Source: Calidithermus roseus
GTDB lineage: Bacteria; Deinococcota; Deinococci; Deinococcales; Thermaceae
DNA: 50,342 nucleotides
Assembly (NCBI RefSeq): GCF_003574095.1
Contig: NZ_QWLA01000017.1
Location: 1-50,342 of the forward strand
Reading direction: 5' to 3'
The stretch's first letter is position 1, and every line of letters starts with the position of its first letter. The position numbers and the translations under genes are program-made. Under the pieces are notes generated by a model. That model saw only the letters and a list, made by a program, of their open reading frames with translations. It was not told the origin of the DNA and did not search any database. Positions 16,226 through 32,030 of the stretch are shown here, one piece after another.

Positions 16226-16440
16226 GGAAACAGTGTGGCGGCAAGACCCCAAACGAACCATCGGCCAGATCACGGAAAAGGCTGGCTTTGCTCAGCATCT
16301 TCCTCGCCAGGGCTTCGTTGTCCAAATCGGGGTACTTGGCCCGCAAAGACTGGATGTAAGCTCCGACCTGGCCCGCGTCGTGCACAACTGGGCCGAAGCG
16401 GTCGAGGGGCGGCGGATGCGGGCTTTGGGGTCTTCCTCAT
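16185..16440 (-). pseudogene. Frameshifted relic of an unrecognised protein
   Basis: A convincing protein segment, FGPVVHDAGQVGAYIQSLRA, continues as KYPDLDNEALARKMLSKASL but has no start codon in its frame. Upstream, a second frame reads PYEEDPKARIRRP, and the only ATG with a ribosome-binding site (16438-16440, after AGAAAGGAAG) is in a third frame. The C-terminus runs into the signal-peptide region of the M28 peptidase and loses sense. At least one frameshift and a 3' truncation are needed to explain this. Function not recognised. Confidence 0.5.
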
Positions 16441-16478
16441 AGGGAAGCTTCCTTTCTCCAGTGATGGCCTGCGTTGCT

Positions 16479-16769
16479 CTATACGAACCATTTGCGCCAA
16501 GGCTGCAAAGCCTCCCGCCACAGGCGCTCGACCGGCCAAGCCTCTGCTGGGCGCCCCAGCTCGACGCACACGCCCAGGTACACGTCCACCCACAACCAGT
16601 CGAGCTTCTCGAGAGAGGCGAGGAACCTTGCCATTTCACGTAGGTTGGGAGACCCTTTTATTTCCTCGGTATCCGGGAGCTCGAAGCTCTCGAAGTGGGT
16701 GGATAGGGCCCAACCGTCGTGTTGAGCTAGCCAGAAACTCTGGGGTGCCCTCTTTCCTCGCTCTTGCAA
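16479..16769 (-). CDS. Hypothetical protein, tryptophan-rich, unknown
   Basis: A 96-residue product, acidic in the middle (ESFELPDTEEIKGSPNLREM) with many tryptophans toward the end (LDWLWVDVYLGVCVELGRP, ending PWRKWFV). No family recognised. The only upstream start is TTG 16767-16769, eight bases after the stop of the 16778-17038 gene, so it would depend on translational coupling. Could be an immunity or accessory protein of the nearby island, but nothing proves it. Confidence 0.45.
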   Translation of the reverse strand: MQERGKRAPQSFWLAQHDGWALSTHFESFELPDTEEIKGSPNLREMARFLASLEKLDWLWVDVYLGVCVELGRPAEAWPVERLWREALQPWRKWFV

Positions 16770-16777
16770 GTCCGATT

Positions 16778-17038
16778 TTAGTTGATGGGGCCGCGATTGC
16801 GGAAGCGCAGGTATTCCCCGTCAATGTAGGGGAGAACTGTGTGGTCGCGCATTCCTTCAAGAAGATTGAGCATACGAGGTGCAGCACTGCAATCAATTTC
16901 GACGCAGTTGCCGTTGACGTTGATCTGAGGTGTCTCTTGCATACCCTCGGCCAGGCGACGTAAGAAGTAGGCCAGATCTTCGGGGTGATCTATACCTTCA
17001 AAACACACCCGGTTTCCTTCGTGAATTGCTCTCGACAT
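16778..17038 (-). CDS. Hypothetical protein, unknown
   Basis: An 86-residue protein starting MSRAIHEGNRVCFEGIDHPE, with mixed alpha/beta character and no recognised family. ATG 17036-17038 follows GATGGAGCT, a reasonable ribosome-binding site. Base composition is lower in GC than the flanking housekeeping genes, in line with acquired DNA. It pairs with the gene at 16479-16769. Confidence 0.55.
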   Translation of the reverse strand: MSRAIHEGNRVCFEGIDHPEDLAYFLRRLAEGMQETPQINVNGNCVEIDCSAAPRMLNLLEGMRDHTVLPYIDGEYLRFRNRGPIN

Positions 17039-17056
17039 AGCTCCATCTTAACGCAG

Positions 17057-17080
17057 AGGAACCGGGAATGCCCGGTTCCT
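17057..17080 (-). terminator. Hairpin downstream of the TAC operon
   Basis: A perfect 10-bp stem (17057-17066 with 17071-17080), loop AATG, 73 bases after the stop of the SecB-like gene and just before the next gene. It probably ends the higBA-chaperone transcript. Confidence 0.65.
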
Positions 17081-17152
17081 TGCGACACGGAGGGGAGAAA
17101 GAAGCCCCTTCCACTAATCATGGTAGCTGGAAGACTTGAGCCGGTCAAGGTT

Positions 17153-17689
17153 TTAGAACTTTAGCAAGGGCAGTGTGAGGCGGGCCAGACCCATCTGCGC
17201 CGTCACGAAATCCACGTAGAGCCGGAGGTAGGGCCAGAGGTTTAGCGGCAAGTTCTGCTGGGCAAAAGTCTGGAATACAGACCCCTGGGGAAAAATGGCT
17301 GAACGGTACATCCCCACAGCCTTTGCACGGACTTGGCCGAACGGCCTGCCGTCCTCCAACAAGGTGACGGTCATGACTAGGCCCGCCCGAAAACCCCCGT
17401 CGAAGGGCTCCGGCCCGAAGGGTTCTAGGTTCACCGTAGCTCCCTTCTTGCCTTCGGGGCTGCGCTCGAGCTTTGCGGACAGCTCCTCGAGGGTAACCCC
17501 CAAGAGCTCGAGCCCGGCGATGAATTCCCCGTACACTTCCGGGGTTGGCTCATCCTTCTTGGCCTTCAGCAACCCCAACCGTCTGAGCTCGTTATAGGCG
17601 TGCTGATAGCGTATTCCAAGGGCCTTGGCGACCTCTGATACAGTCTTTCCTTCCTGATAGAGCCGACGGATTTGCTCAGCCTTGCTCAT
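17153..17689 (-). CDS. HTH-SecB fusion: SecB-like chaperone of a toxin-antitoxin-chaperone module
   Basis: A 178-residue protein in two parts. Residues 3-42 form a resolvase/homeodomain-like helix-turn-helix (EQIRRLYQEGKTVSEVAKAL). Residues about 55-178 resemble SecB: a strand-rich core (LVMTVTLLEDGRPFGQVRAK) followed by the SecB-style end NLWPYLRLYVDFVTAQMGL and LTLPLL. Placed third after higB and higA (ATG 17687-17689, one base from the higA stop), it fits the dedicated chaperone of TAC systems, which folds and protects the antitoxin. SecB-like TAC chaperones known to me lack an HTH. The SecB assignment is by pattern recognition and needs a profile search. Confidence 0.7.
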   Translation of the reverse strand: MSKAEQIRRLYQEGKTVSEVAKALGIRYQHAYNELRRLGLLKAKKDEPTPEVYGEFIAGLELLGVTLEELSAKLERSPEGKKGATVNLEPFGPEPFDGGFRAGLVMTVTLLEDGRPFGQVRAKAVGMYRSAIFPQGSVFQTFAQQNLPLNLWPYLRLYVDFVTAQMGLARLTLPLLKF

Positions 17690-17690
17690 A

Positions 17691-18092
17691 TCAGGCGGCG
17701 CGCTCCCCGAAGTGAACCAGTTTCATCCCGCTAAGGGGCGCGACTTCCCACTCGCTCTCCTTGCCTGGGGCTTCGCTCAGCGGGAAGCGAGCCACTTCGC
17801 CCGCCTCGTCGGCGAAGCCAAGCGTGACCCGGTACCCCAAAGCGCTGGCGTATCGAACCAGGGTTTCGAGCGAGAGCGAGAGCCCCTCGACAGCTTCAAT
17901 CTGGGCCACCCGACTGCGGTTGAGCCCCATGCGTTCGGCGAGGACCCGCTGGGGCAGGCCGCGGTTCTGCCGGAGCGACTTCAAGACCTCACCTAGCTCC
18001 TCGTCGAGGACATCCCGATACGCCTCGCGGAGTTCGGGGGTGTCCAGGTCGTCCTTGAAGAACTCCTCTACGTTGGTGAGCTTGCGCTTCAT
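17691..18092 (-). CDS. higA: HigA-type antitoxin with C-terminal extension
   Basis: A 133-residue XRE-family antitoxin. The HTH lies at about residues 42-90 (GLPQRVLAERMGLNRSRVAQ). After the HTH come about 40 more residues ending EWEVAPLSGMKLVHFGERAA. In TAC systems the antitoxin carries such a hydrophobic 'chaperone addiction' tail that aggregates unless SecB-like protein binds it, and this tail (with Trp, Leu, Met, Val, Phe) is a good candidate. The gene lies 3 bases after higB and 1 base before the chaperone gene, in the toxin-first order typical of higBA. It probably represses its promoter at 18461-18489. Confidence 0.8.
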   Translation of the reverse strand: MKRKLTNVEEFFKDDLDTPELREAYRDVLDEELGEVLKSLRQNRGLPQRVLAERMGLNRSRVAQIEAVEGLSLSLETLVRYASALGYRVTLGFADEAGEVARFPLSEAPGKESEWEVAPLSGMKLVHFGERAA

Positions 18093-18095
18093 GGT

Positions 18096-18449
18096 CTAGT
18101 CCTCCGAGTTGAGCTCCGTGTAAGCCCGCAGAGCATAGTCGATGAGTTCGCGGTCGGCTTTGTCCCGCTGCTTGACTTCACCTGCTGCCGCCACAAACAC
18201 GGTCTTCTCTTGACGCCAATAGTAGATACGGATGCCTGAGCGGTGACGCAACTCCCAGACCGGCCCCTCGATGTGCTTAGCCCAAGGCTCTTTCAGGTCG
18301 GGTCCTATGGTTGGTAATAGCTCTTTGAGCATCCAGCGGGCTTTGGCATAGAGCGATGGGTTGGTCTGCTTGAGTTCCTCGAGCCAGGACTTGATTTGCG
18401 ACCGACCCTTAGCATCTTCATAAAGCAGAACCTGATAGTTCGCCGCCAC
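18096..18449 (-). CDS. higB: HigB-type (RelE/Gp49-like) mRNA interferase toxin
   Basis: A 117-residue RelE-superfamily toxin of the phage Gp49-like branch, which cleaves mRNA on ribosomes. Typical features are SQIKSWLEELKQTNPSLYAK at the N-terminus, LKEPWAKHIEGPVWELRHRS (about residues 50-69) and the strand IRIYYWRQEKTVFVAAAGEV. It starts at GTG 18447-18449, with AGAGG a few bases upstream and a full promoter at 18461-18489. It is first gene of the higB-higA-chaperone operon, 14 bases after the methylase stop. Confidence 0.85.
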   Translation of the reverse strand: MAANYQVLLYEDAKGRSQIKSWLEELKQTNPSLYAKARWMLKELLPTIGPDLKEPWAKHIEGPVWELRHRSGIRIYYWRQEKTVFVAAAGEVKQRDKADRELIDYALRAYTELNSED

Positions 18450-18463
18450 AGGCTACCTCTAGG

Positions 18464-22504
<4,041 letters not shown>

Positions 22505-22526
22505 AGGGTTTCCGGCCTTCCGGTAC

Positions 22527-22532
22527 TAACAT
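22527..22532 (+). promoter_or_regulatory. -10 box (TAACAT) for leaderless DUF433 gene
   Basis: TAACAT ends 6 bases before GTG 22539. It lies in the 34-base divergent gap to the methylase start. Confidence 0.5.
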
Positions 22533-22538
22533 GACCTT

Positions 22539-22757
22539 GTGAGGCTGTCCGAGCGCATTACCTTCGACCCGCTGGTCATGGGGGGGCGTCCGTGCATTCG
22601 GGGAACGCGCATCACCGTGGGCGCCATCCTCAACCAGCTCCGTTTCCAGACCCCGGCGGAAATCCTGCGCGACTACCCCGAGCTCGAGCCGGGGGACATC
22701 GACGCCGCGCTGGAGTACGCGGCCTTCCTGGCCGAGGAGCGTGAGGTCGCGATTTGA
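22539..22757 (+). CDS. DUF433 antitoxin
   Basis: A 72-residue DUF433 protein (VapB-like), the usual antidote partner of DUF5615 PIN-like toxins. The diagnostic segment is GGRPCIRGTRITVGAILNQL (about residues 17-36), followed by EILRDYPELEPGDIDAALEY. GTG 22539 is chosen from the TAACAT box. Its TGA overlaps the toxin start by 3 bases. It is one of only two genes in the island transcribed on the plus strand. Confidence 0.88.
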   Translation: MRLSERITFDPLVMGGRPCIRGTRITVGAILNQLRFQTPAEILRDYPELEPGDIDAALEYAAFLAEEREVAI

Positions 22758-23128
22758 AAATCCTGCTGGACATGAACCTCACCCCTCGCTGGGTGGGGTT
22801 CTTGCGTGAACGGGGTCTCGAGGCCGTGCGATGGTCGGAGGTGGGGCTGACCAGCGCAAACGACCTCGGGGTGTTGCGCTTCGCTGCCGCCCAGGGGTAC
22901 TTGCTCCTGACCCATGGCCTCGACTTTGGCGACCTGCTGGCGTATAACCGCGAGGCGAGCCCCAGCGTGGTGATTCTGCGGGGAGTGGACTTGCGACCTG
23001 AGGCCAGCGGAGAGCGCCTGCTGCAGGTGCTGGCGGCTGCGGCAGAGGTGCTCGAGGCCGGGGCCAACGTGGCGATGGACTCCCGCCGGGCCCGCGTGCG
23101 CCCGTTGCCCCCGTTGCCTTTGGAGTAG
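22754..23128 (+). CDS. DUF5615 PIN-like toxin
   Basis: A 124-residue PIN-like nuclease (DUF5615/Mut7-C-related). The acidic residues expected in the active site are in LLDMNLTPRW (Asp-6), WSEVGLTSANDL (Glu/Asp) and THGLDFGDLL (about residues 53-62), so it should be catalytically competent. It starts at TTG 22754 overlapping the antitoxin stop, so translation is coupled. It runs convergent with the SNF2 helicase gene, 17 bases apart. Confidence 0.85.
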   Translation: MKILLDMNLTPRWVGFLRERGLEAVRWSEVGLTSANDLGVLRFAAAQGYLLLTHGLDFGDLLAYNREASPSVVILRGVDLRPEASGERLLQVLAAAAEVLEAGANVAMDSRRARVRPLPPLPLE

Positions 23129-23145
23129 CGAGGGTAGGGCACGGC

Positions 23146-25934
<2,789 letters not shown>

Positions 25935-25938
<4 letters not shown>

Positions 25939-28900
25939 GCTTTGCCTCCAAACACGTCGGGTCGCTCGCGCACTTTGGCCTCCCACTCTTCCGGCTCGGC
26001 AAACCGCAGCACCGAATAGCCCTTCAGGCGCAGCAAGCGCTCCTGCTGCCGGTCGCGAGCCTGGCGCTCGGGGTAGAGGTGGTGGGGACCGTCCACGTAG
26101 ACCACCGCGCGCTCGGCGTCGTAGAGAAAGTCTACCCGTGTACCCGCCTCGGGAACGTACACCTGCGCCCGGCTGGGCAGGGCCAGGTGGCGGGTCTCGA
26201 GGAACTGCAGGAACTCCCGCTCCAGCGCCGATTCACACTGGTTGAGCAGGCGCTGTAGATGCTCTGCCCGGCTGGTGCCCACCGGGGAAGTGTCCACCTG
26301 GCTGGCGGCGAGCTCGAGCAGGTAGTCGCGGATGGCCTTGCGGTCCAAGAGGCGGTGGATGCGCTGGTTGTTGTAGTTCATCAGGCAGTCGTAGCAGGCC
26401 GCCTCACAAAGCTCGGTGGCGTGGGCGGCGTGGCCCAGGTCGGCGCCGCCCTCGTCGAAGTGACAGATTTCGAGGGCGGTGCGGGCCACCCTGGGCAGGG
26501 CCTCGGGGTCGCTGACCAACTGGCGCAGGACCCCGGCCCCCCCCTCCGCCGCCTCGTAGAACAAGAGTTCGCGCTGGGTCCTGCCGTCGGGCAGGATTTC
26601 GGCGGCCAGTTCGCTCTCCTCGAGCTGGTAACTGACCTGGATGGCGCTCTTGAGCGCCGCCAGCAGCGAGGCGAACTGCACCTCGGTGAGCGGGGGCTCG
26701 GGCCGCAACAGCAGGGCGTTCTTGCGGTCCTCGACATAGGGGATGACCTGCACCGCCCGGCGGCTGGTGGGGTTCTGCTCGTCGAGCTCGTCGGGGTCGC
26801 TGGGGCGCTTGAGCCATGCCCCGCGCTCGGGGTCGAGCAGGAAGCCCTCGTCGGCCTTGTTCTTGCGCTGGGCCCAACCCAGGTTCATACGCCAGATGCT
26901 GGCGGCCTGGGAAAAGGTGAGCTCGGCCAGCGGTCGGCCCTCCCGGAAAACCTGGGCGCTCTGGAAGGCGGGCTGGGTGCCGTGGGGCGGGAAGGAGATG
27001 CCGGTGAGCACCTGGTAGCCCAGGCGCTGGCGCTCTTCCTCGTCGGAGTTGATGCGCTCCCGGCGGACGGTGGATACGTTCTGCATGCGCAGGAGGTTGA
27101 CCCTGGGCGGGGGCAACTCGGCCCCGCAGCGCACGCAGAGGTCGGGGCCCCCCGCCGCGTCCACCGGGTGCAGGTAGCCGCACAGCTCGCAGCGCTTCAC
27201 CGCAGTCGTGCGCAGCTCCTGCTCGCTGCCGGGGGGCAGGATGACCCGGTTGATGACGTATTTGGAACCCTCGTAGTAGAGCGTGGAGAAGGGGCCGAAC
27301 TCGGTGATGGCCAGGAAGCGGGGGCGGGAGAGGAAGTCGTCCCTACCCCCTATCCCACGCCGGGCCGGAATGTAGGCCGAAAGCGGCAGCCGGGGGAAGC
27401 TGTAGCCGGGCAGGAAGCCCTCGCTGGCGAAGTAGCGGTAGGAGTAGAAGTCCGACTGGGCCAGCTCGCTGGTTTCGGTGAGCAGCTTGAGCTGGGACTC
27501 GGCCTCGGAGCGCAGTCGCCGGGCCTGGGCCTTCTCCTGCTCGCCCCGGCTGGCGTCCAGGATGACTTTGCTCTGCACCTGGAACTGCTCGCGGGCCGCA
27601 CGGAAAAGAGTCCGCCAGCGCCCGCAGGCCTCCTCGAAGCGGTGGAAGGCCTGCGCCATCACCCCCGCCACCCACTCCGGGGTGTACCAGGGGGCCTGCT
27701 CGAGTTCGGGCTTCAAGTCGGCCAGCACCCGCTCGGCCCTCTCTAGGGCTTTTTGCCGTGCGGAGGGGTTCTCGAGCGCCGCTCGTATCGAGGGCTTGAG
27801 GGCCAGGCTGGGCTCCTCGCCCTCTACCTCCAGAATCTCCGCCAGCGAGCGGCCCAGGTCGGCCCCGGTGGCCGCCAGCCACACGGCCTGCAGGTGCGAG
27901 CGAATGAGTTCCTCGTTGCTCAGGTCGAGGCGCGGGGGCGTGACCGCGCCCGCCACCATCAGCTTAGGGCGGCGGAAGAAGTACTGGTCGTGGGAGTTGC
28001 CGCTGGAGGCGTAGGCGAACACCAGCGCCGGGCTGCCGCTGCGCCCCGCCCGACCCGAGCGCTGGGCGTAGTTGGCCGGGGTGGGGGGCACGTTGCGCAT
28101 GTTAACGACGTTGAGGGTGGAGATGTCCACGCCCAGCTCCATGGTGGGCGAGCAGTACAGCACCGGCAGCCTCCCCTCGCGAAAGTCATTCTCCCGCTTT
28201 TGGCGCTCCTCGGGGGGCACCTGGGCGGTGTGCTCCTTGGCCTCGATACCGCCGAGGTTGCGGGCGGTGAGGCGGTAGAACTCGGCGAAGAAGCGGTTGG
28301 CCTCGCGAAGGGCGCTCTCCCGCAGGCGCACCCGCAAGGGGTCCCCGGAAGGCTGGCTCCCATCGCCGGGTCTCCAGATGAAGGAGGCGGCCACCACCTG
28401 GTAGCCGTTGCCCTCAGGGTCCACCAGCTCGACCAGCCCGGCCACGCTCAGGACGCGCAGCAGGTGCTGGATGATTTCCTCGCAGTCCTTCATCTTCAGC
28501 GCGTACCCCAAGCCGGGAAAGGTGTTGCTGCGCCGCAGGTACTGCCCGAAACTGCCTCTTGGGGAGATGTAGACCGCCTCCCGCGTCTCTCCGGGCTGGC
28601 GGGAGCGGGGGTAAGCCACCCGTGCATACTCCAGTCGCTCGTTCTCCTCCAAGGCCCAGGGGGCAATCAGGCGTGAACTGCTGGCCTGGCGCATGCGCTC
28701 TTGAAAGTCCTGGTTGAGGTAATCCACCTTGATGGCCAGCTCGCGCCGCAGGTAGTCGAGCAGCACCTTGGCCACCTTTTCCCGCACCTCAGGCGATGCC
28801 CCCAAGAGCGCGGAGGGGGTTTGCTGCCACTCCTCCTCGGCCCGGCACAGCTCGCCCAGCGACTCGTAGCCGATGCGCAGCAGGTCCACCTGCTCGAGGT

Positions 28901-31097
28901 TGGGCGCGGTAATGCGCCAGCCCCTGAGTAGGTCGCGGTAGATGCGGTAGCCCAGCACGTCCCGCAGGGCCCGGTCGGTGTCGTGCCTGGCGCTGAACTT
29001 GACCTCCGGGTTGCTGGCGTACTCGGTCAGGGAGAGGTCCAGCGCCTCGAAGACCTTCTGCGTGAGCTCATCGTGGCGCAGACCCGCCTCGCCTGCTGCC
29101 GCCACCGCCCGGTACACCGCGGAGCGAAGCAGGCCGGTCTGCACGAAGTCGTTGAAGTGGCCCGCCTGCAAGGAAGCGTCCTGGCGGTTGTCGGTGAAGG
29201 AGAGCAGCTTGCGGGCTTGAGGGGGCAACTCGGCTTTCCGCAGGTGCAGCACGGTGGAGAGGGAGAGCACGGTGGTGGCGGTGCTACGCCCTTCGGAGCC
29301 CAGGGTGGCCAGCTTGCCGAAGTCGGAAGCCTGCCGCGCTCCGTAGGCCACCCCGCAGCAGGGGCAGAACTCGAAGGGGGCCTCGAGGTAGTGGAGGGTA
29401 CGGCCAGCGGGAGCCTCCTTGCCGTCCGGGCCTACCTTCACCGGCGTGGGCAGCTTCTTGCGCTTGTCCCGCATGAGCTCGCGGTTCATGGGCTCGAGCC
29501 AGTCCTCCGGCACGCGCTCCTTGATTTCCTCATCGCTGGTGGGCCAGTCACCGGGGTACAAGAACCCCGGCTCCCCGCCTGCGTCGGAGTAGCGGTCGCT
29601 GAGCCTGCGGGCTTCGTAGCGGGTGCCCTCCGGGCCCCGCAGGCGCCAGACGGTGTAGAACTCCTGCCCGCACTCGCGGCAGAAGGCCAGCGGGAGCAGC
29701 ACCTGTTCGCGGCTGCCCGGCACGAACTGCTGGGCCTGCAGGGTGATGTGCCGCTCCTGCGGCTCGCCCAGCGAGGCGTAGACGGTGTCGCCCCGGCTGA
29801 TGAACTGGTGCAGCCGGAAGGCGAAGGCCCGCAGACCGCTCTCAGGGTTGATGAGGCGGTATCCGGCCAGCAGGCACTCCTCCAGAGCCCGCTGGCACAC
29901 CTCCTGGGGTAGTGAGACCAGCGCCGCGAGTTCGGCTGCCACGCCCTCGGGTCCGGTCAGGGGGCGTGGGGTCTGCCGCGCCAGCAGGCCCTCTTCCTCG
30001 CGCAGCCCCAGGGTCTGCTCGACCCAGCTCGCCAAGGGGTCCACGGCGAAGGCGGCGAAGTCCTGCTGTTGTGCGGGCTCTGCCCCTCCCGGTAGGGAAC
30101 TGGCCTGCAGGGCGGCCCAGGCCATCACCCGCTCCTGCAGGCGCGCCACCACTGCGAAGTCGGCGAAGTCGTAGGGCTGGGTGGTGCGCTGGAGGGTCTC
30201 GCCGATGACGTTCTCGGGCTTGACCAAAAGCCCGAAGATGCGCGAGGCTACCTGGGCCACGCTGCGCCTGCGCTCCTCGCGCCCACCGATACCGGCCATA
30301 GTGGCGGAGGTGCCGATGCACACCACGTCGTGGGCCTCGAGGCGCTCCCGCAGTCGCCGCACCAGCAAGGCCACGTCGGCCCCCTGGCGCCCGCGGTAGG
30401 TGTGGAGCTCGTCGAGCACGAGGAACTTCAGCCCCTTAGCCGCATGGATGAGGTTCTTGTCGCGGGGGCGGGTCAGAATCAAGTCCAACATGACGTAGTT
30501 GGTCAGGAGGATGTCCGGAGGGTTGGCTTGAATATCTGCCCGCTCGGCGTCGTCCTCCTGCCCTGTGTACTGGGCAAAGCGCACCGGCCCCCTCTTATCG
30601 AGGTAGCCCTCGTTGATGAACTTCTCGAGCTCCCCCTTCTGGCTGTTGGCCAGAGCGTTCATGGGGTAGACCACGATGGCCTGGATGCCCTTGCCGCTGC
30701 CATGGCGCAGCACGTGGTTGACGATGGGGATGATGTAGGTCAGGCTCTTGCCTGAGCCGGTCCCGGTGGTCACGACGTAGTTCTCCCGCCGCGCCGCGGT
30801 GCGGATGGCCTCCTCCTGGTGGCGGTGCAGCCTGAGCAGGGGCTGCTCGGGGCGGTCCTTGAGGCGGAAGATGCGCAGGGTCTCGGGGTGCAGCAGACCC
30901 TCTTCAACGAGGCGCTCGAGGGGCTGGCCCGGCGCGAAGGTTGGATTCAGTTGCACCAGCGGGTCGGGCCACAGGGCCCCTTCGTCCAACCTGGCCCTCA
31001 CATGCTCGGCGATTCGGTCGTCCCGGATGCGAACGAAACTCTCTACGAAGCGTCGGTAGTCGTGAATAAGGTCGTTGCGCAGACCAAAGACGTTCAA
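25935..31097 (-). CDS. Giant DEAD/DEAH helicase with DUF1998 and C-terminal nuclease-like domain (fused DrmA-DrmB-like)
   Basis: 1720 residues. Helicase motifs: TGTGSGKS (residues 111-118), LVLDELHTYRG (about 227-237), GTSATM, and QRSGRAGRSG in the second RecA lobe. Several zinc-type pairs follow: CRECG, CPCCG, CELCGY with CVRCG. The DUF1998-type cluster is ELCEAACYDCLMNYNNQRIH (about 1555-1575). The last 90 residues (YVPEAGTRVDFLYDAERAVV, then YVDGPHH) resemble DUF559/Vsr-like PD-(D/E)XK nucleases. DISARM encodes DrmA helicase and DrmB (DUF1998) separately; here they seem joined. It starts at TTG 31095-31097, with AGGAGG at 31103-31108. It is first gene of the operon. Confidence 0.85.
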
Positions 31098-31212
31098 TCC
31101 GCCCTCCTAAAGGGTAAGCTGTTACTGCCGTAAAACTCAACGCACGGTCCACACCGGCATCCTGATGCATCGATTCTAACGTTTCACTCCGTGGGTCCGG
31201 TCGTGTCAAGAT
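31098..31212. other. Upstream region of the helicase-methylase operon
   Basis: It contains the AGGAGG ribosome-binding site (31103-31108). On the minus strand there is a TAGAAT (31173-31178) and a TTGACA (31204-31209), but they are 25 bases apart, too far to form one promoter. No gene seen. The region ends at the truncated IS256 relic. Confidence 0.4.
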
Positions 31213-31980
31213 TTATGATCCCGCACCTTCGTCCCCCGCCTCACTTCACGGATAAACCGCTCCATGAGGTTGGTGCTCCGCAGATAGGGCCAGAGCCCCT
31301 GGGGGTAATCGTAGAAGCGCAGCAGGGCCCCTGCGTTCTCCCACCAGGGAAGGGTACCTGGCCCCCCAGGCCTCCCGGAACCTCTCCAGAGCCCCAAGGG
31401 CCTCCGGTCGGCTCCCCGCCGTGTAGACCCCCCTCAAGTCCTGGGCCAGGCTGTGCCTTCCCTGGTGCACCACACACCGCTGCCACTGGGCCAGGGGATA
31501 CACCCGGCGGATCGCCTCTTCTATCCCAGGTAGGCCATCGGTGACGAAAAGCAAAACCTGCCGCAGGCCCCTGGGCCATAGCTCCGTCAAAACCCCCTCC
31601 CAGGCAGCAGCGCTCTCAGAAGCCCAGCACCCGCCTCGCCCCGCAAGGGCTGACGCCCAGGGCCACGTACACCGCCTCCCGCTCCACCCCCAGTCCCTCC
31701 CTTAGAACCTTCAAAAAGAAGCCGTCCAGGTAGACCAAGGCCATCTCCTCCGGTAAGGGTCTCTGGCAGAGGGCCTCCGCTCCCTCCAGCACCTGATCCG
31801 TGATGGCGCTGATGGTCTCGTGGGTCTAGCGGTGGCCCAGCAGCAGGCTCATCCCCTCCGCCGCCTTGCCCTGACTGAGCCCAGCGGCGTACAGGGCCAC
31901 CGCCACTTCCCCCACGTCCATCTGGTCGCCGTTTCCCTCACCGCTTCCCTCAAAATCACCTGCAGGGTATCCTGATCCAT
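31213..31980 (-). pseudogene. IS256-family transposase, frameshifted and truncated
   Basis: Starts at ATG 31978-31980 after GGGAGG, reading MDQDTLQVILREAVRET. A frameshift near 31930 moves to DVGEVAVALYAAGLSQGKAA, a TAG follows EGMSLLLGHR (31826-31828), then ALVYLDGFFLKVLREGLGVE and more frame changes. Near the end, GLPGIEEAIRRVYPLAQWQR, CVVHQGRHSLAQDLRGVYTA and TNLMERFIREVRRGTKVRDH are classic IS256/mutator signatures with the catalytic glutamate helix. Several frameshifts and a stop make it dead. Confidence 0.8.
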
Positions 31981-32030
31981 GGGGTACCTCCCTTCTCATC
32001 GGGTACCCCCATTCATACACAAAGCCCTAA
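31213..32030 (-). mobile_element. Truncated IS256-family element
   Basis: The left (5') end is intact: the terminal sequence GGCTTTGTGTATGAATGGGG (minus strand, about 32007-32026) precedes a transposase start. The other end is missing: transposase sense stops at VRDHK near 31213 and unrelated DNA follows. The element has thus lost its C-terminal part and right inverted repeat. Confidence 0.7.

Noticed and set aside
15158-16963. A 601-codon plus-strand open frame
   Set aside because: It lies antisense to the M28 peptidase and the small genes. Its product is Pro/His/Arg-rich with no motif. It is a by-product of GC-rich codons.
26259-27746. Long plus-strand open frames within the 1720-codon helicase gene (also 19055-20401 and 24772-25527)
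   Set aside because: Antisense to strongly supported genes, low-complexity Gly/Ala/Val/Leu products, no ribosome-binding sites.
31173-31209. TTGACA/TAGAAT as the promoter of the defence operon
   Set aside because: The spacer is 25 bases, well outside the workable range.
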